Source: Brevundimonas vancanneytii (GTDB taxonomy: Bacteria > Pseudomonadota > Alphaproteobacteria > Caulobacterales > Caulobacteraceae). Taken from it: a stretch of 5,771 nucleotides of DNA. The notes beneath the pieces are model-generated. The model ran no database searches. It had not been told where the DNA came from and saw only the letters and a list, made by a program, of their open reading frames with translations. Every line of letters begins with the position of its first letter. Position 1 is the first letter of the stretch. The DNA is taken from contig CAMCIP010000149.1 of the NCBI GenBank assembly GCA_945874855.1, forward strand, positions 1 through 5,771, in the 5' to 3' direction. Below are positions 4,324 through 5,771 of this stretch, piece by piece. The translations under genes were made by a program, and so were the position numbers.

Positions 4324-5771
4324 ATGAATCGTCGTGAACTCGCAACCGGAGCCGCAGCCGCGGCGATGATCGGGCTGGCCTCGGCCCCGGCCCGGAGCCA
4401 GTCCCGCGATCCTGACGCCGTCGAATTCTACAATACCTTCAACGACCAGCTGGCCCGTCTTCCCGCGCGGCAGCAGCCGGATGTCCGCGCCTTCTATGAG
4501 ATGAACGGCTGGACCCCGGTCTGGACGCCGCAGCGCCTGACCGCGCTCCGCGCCACGGCCGGCCAGGCCGAGCGACACGGTCTGGCCCAGGCCGACTATT
4601 TCAACTTCCCGACCCTGGCCCAGTCCGGCGTCCGCGCCGAGATGCTGACCACCGCGGCGGTGCTGGACTATTGCGGAGTCCTCGCCACAGGCCGCGTGCG
4701 GCCGGAAACGGTCGAAGAGCTGTGGGAGATGCGAAAGAACGTCGTCGACCTGCCGCTGGGCCTGAATGACGCGCTGAACCGCAACGTCCTGGCCGACTGG
4801 GTCGAGGGACTGGCCCCGACCGACATCGGCTACGCCAACCTGTCGGCCGGCTACGTCCGCTATCGCCGCCTGATCCGCGACGGCGGTGGCTGGATGAACT
4901 TCCCCGTCGGCGCCAACATCGAGCCGGGCGGCAGCGACCGCCGCATCCCCATCCTCATCGACCGGCTGGTGGCCGAGGGCGACATCGACGCCGCCACGGG
5001 CGCACGGCTCCAGGCCCAGGGACTGGTCTACGGCCCCGAGCTCCAGGAGGCCGTGCGCGGCTTCCAGGTGCGGCATGGCCTGCTGGCCGACGCCCGCATC
5101 GGCTCGGGCACCCAGCGGTCGCTGTCGGCCACCGCAGAGAACCGCGCGCGCCAGATCGCGCTCAACCTGGAACGGCGTCGCTGGCTGGCGCGCGATGTCC
5201 CGCCCGAGCGGATCGAGGTCAACACCGCCGCCGCCATCATGGTCTACTGGAAGGACGGCCGGCCGGTTCATTCGAACCGGGTGGTCGTCGGCACCCCGGA
5301 GAACCAGACTCCCAGCCTGGAAAAGCCCTTCGCCTCGGTGGTGGCCAACCCCCCCTGGTATGTGCCGGCCAGCATCGCGCGCGCCGAGATCCTGCCCCGC
5401 GGCCCCGCCTATCTGGCCGCCAACGACATGTACATCCAGAACGGCACGGTGATTCAGCGCGCCGGTCCCCGCGCCGCCCTGGGCTATGTGAAGTTCGAGC
5501 TGCGGGACAGCTACGCCATCTTCCTGCACGACACCCCGTCCAAGGCCGCCTTCAACAACGCCTATCGCCACCGTTCGCACGGCTGCGTGCGCGTGCAGAA
5601 CGCGGTGGAATTCGCCCGGCTGCTGCTGGCCCCCGATCCGGAGAAGCTGGCCCAGTTCGACACGGCCCAGGACAATCGCCGCACCACCCGCGTCACCACC
5701 GGCCGCGAGATCGGTGTGCGGCTGCTCTACTGGACGGCCTTCGTCGACGGTCAGGGCCGCGTCGCCTTCCG
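4324..5771 (+). CDS. YcbB/LdtD-like L,D-transpeptidase (partial, 3' end outside window)
   Basis: At least 482 codons are visible and the frame is still open at the right edge. The enzyme should form 3-3 (meso-DAP to meso-DAP) peptidoglycan cross-links or attach proteins to the wall, in the periplasm. The N-terminus MNRRELATGAAAAA is a signal peptide with two arginines, cleavage near APA/R (23). An LdtD-type scaffold domain follows, from FYEMNGWTPVW at 57-67 to about 200. A PG_binding_1-like segment covers about 205-268 (AVRGFQVRHGLLADARIG at 243-260), then NLERRRWL at 281-288. The YkuD catalytic domain starts near 299, with VVVGTPENQTP, NPPWYVP, H402 in LHDTP and SHGCVRV at 418-424, catalytic C421. 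H402 and S418 are 15 residues apart, as expected. The family is usually 500-600 aa, so probably only the C-terminal tail is missing. The start is ATG 4324; ATG 4311 is out of frame. The RBS is weak. The other large open frame here, on the opposite strand, is a composition artefact. Confidence 0.93.
   Translation, partial: MNRRELATGAAAAAMIGLASAPARSQSRDPDAVEFYNTFNDQLARLPARQQPDVRAFYEMNGWTPVWTPQRLTALRATAGQAERHGLAQADYFNFPTLAQSGVRAEMLTTAAVLDYCGVLATGRVRPETVEELWEMRKNVVDLPLGLNDALNRNVLADWVEGLAPTDIGYANLSAGYVRYRRLIRDGGGWMNFPVGANIEPGGSDRRIPILIDRLVAEGDIDAATGARLQAQGLVYGPELQEAVRGFQVRHGLLADARIGSGTQRSLSATAENRARQIALNLERRRWLARDVPPERIEVNTAAAIMVYWKDGRPVHSNRVVVGTPENQTPSLEKPFASVVANPPWYVPASIARAEILPRGPAYLAANDMYIQNGTVIQRAGPRAALGYVKFELRDSYAIFLHDTPSKAAFNNAYRHRSHGCVRVQNAVEFARLLLAPDPEKLAQFDTAQDNRRTTRVTTGREIGVRLLYWTAFVDGQGRVAF

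Noticed and set aside
4134..4337. A 67-codon plus-strand frame starting at a GTG overlapping the rpmE stop
   Set aside because: The translation is Arg/Pro-rich and patternless. It spans the terminator-like hairpin and the putative promoter and runs into the next gene out of frame. It reads as non-coding spacer.
3853..5580. A 575-codon open frame on the minus strand opposite rpmE and the L,D-transpeptidase gene
   Set aside because: It is antisense to two clearly recognisable genes. Its translation is rich in G, V, D, R and H with no domain I recognise, and high GC content keeps antisense frames open. The plus-strand gene has a full catalytic motif set.
1..5771. Search for CRISPR repeats, insertion sequences, tRNA genes, toxin-antitoxin pairs or phage genes
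   Set aside because: No regularly spaced repeats, terminal inverted repeats, transposase motifs, tRNA-like folds or phage proteins were seen. Genes are tightly packed and have ordinary housekeeping or envelope roles.

Overview
The window reads as ordinary chromosomal DNA of a GC-rich alphaproteobacterium, most likely in Caulobacterales (Brevundimonas- or Caulobacter-like). This rests on the strong G/C third-position bias, a cysteine-free 74-residue L31, a YcbB-type L,D-transpeptidase with an alphaproteobacterial look, and a promoter-like match to the alphaproteobacterial general-stress sigma factor. The taxonomy is inference from composition and protein character, not from a search.

Layout, left to right. 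The 3' end of an inositol-monophosphatase-family gene (1-143, +) is followed after 41 bp by a secreted GlpQ-type glycerophosphodiester phosphodiesterase (185-1198, +). Next comes a six-helix Pr6Pr-family membrane protein of unknown function (1275-1913, +), with a strong Shine-Dalgarno. It converges, with a 24 bp gap, on a minus-strand half-size ABC exporter with fused membrane and ATPase domains (1938-3779, -). A 133 bp divergent spacer separates the exporter from rpmE (ribosomal protein L31, 3913-4137, +). A 186 bp spacer then holds two hairpins, the second terminator-like, and a GGAAC-N17-CGTT element matching the EcfG/SigT consensus. This leads into a YcbB-like L,D-transpeptidase (4324-5771, +), which runs off the right edge with its catalytic domain complete.

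How the parts relate. Four of the six genes touch the cell envelope: lipid-headgroup catabolism (GDPD), an inner-membrane protein, an exporter of lipids or drugs, and a peptidoglycan 3-3 cross-linking enzyme. They do not form one operon, because the orientation changes twice. The clearest regulatory inference is that the L,D-transpeptidase has its own general-stress promoter just after the rpmE terminator. There is no mobile element, CRISPR array, tRNA or rRNA, and no sign of a new multi-gene system. The findings are modest regulatory and sequence-level observations. No stretch above 300 bp lacks a gene.
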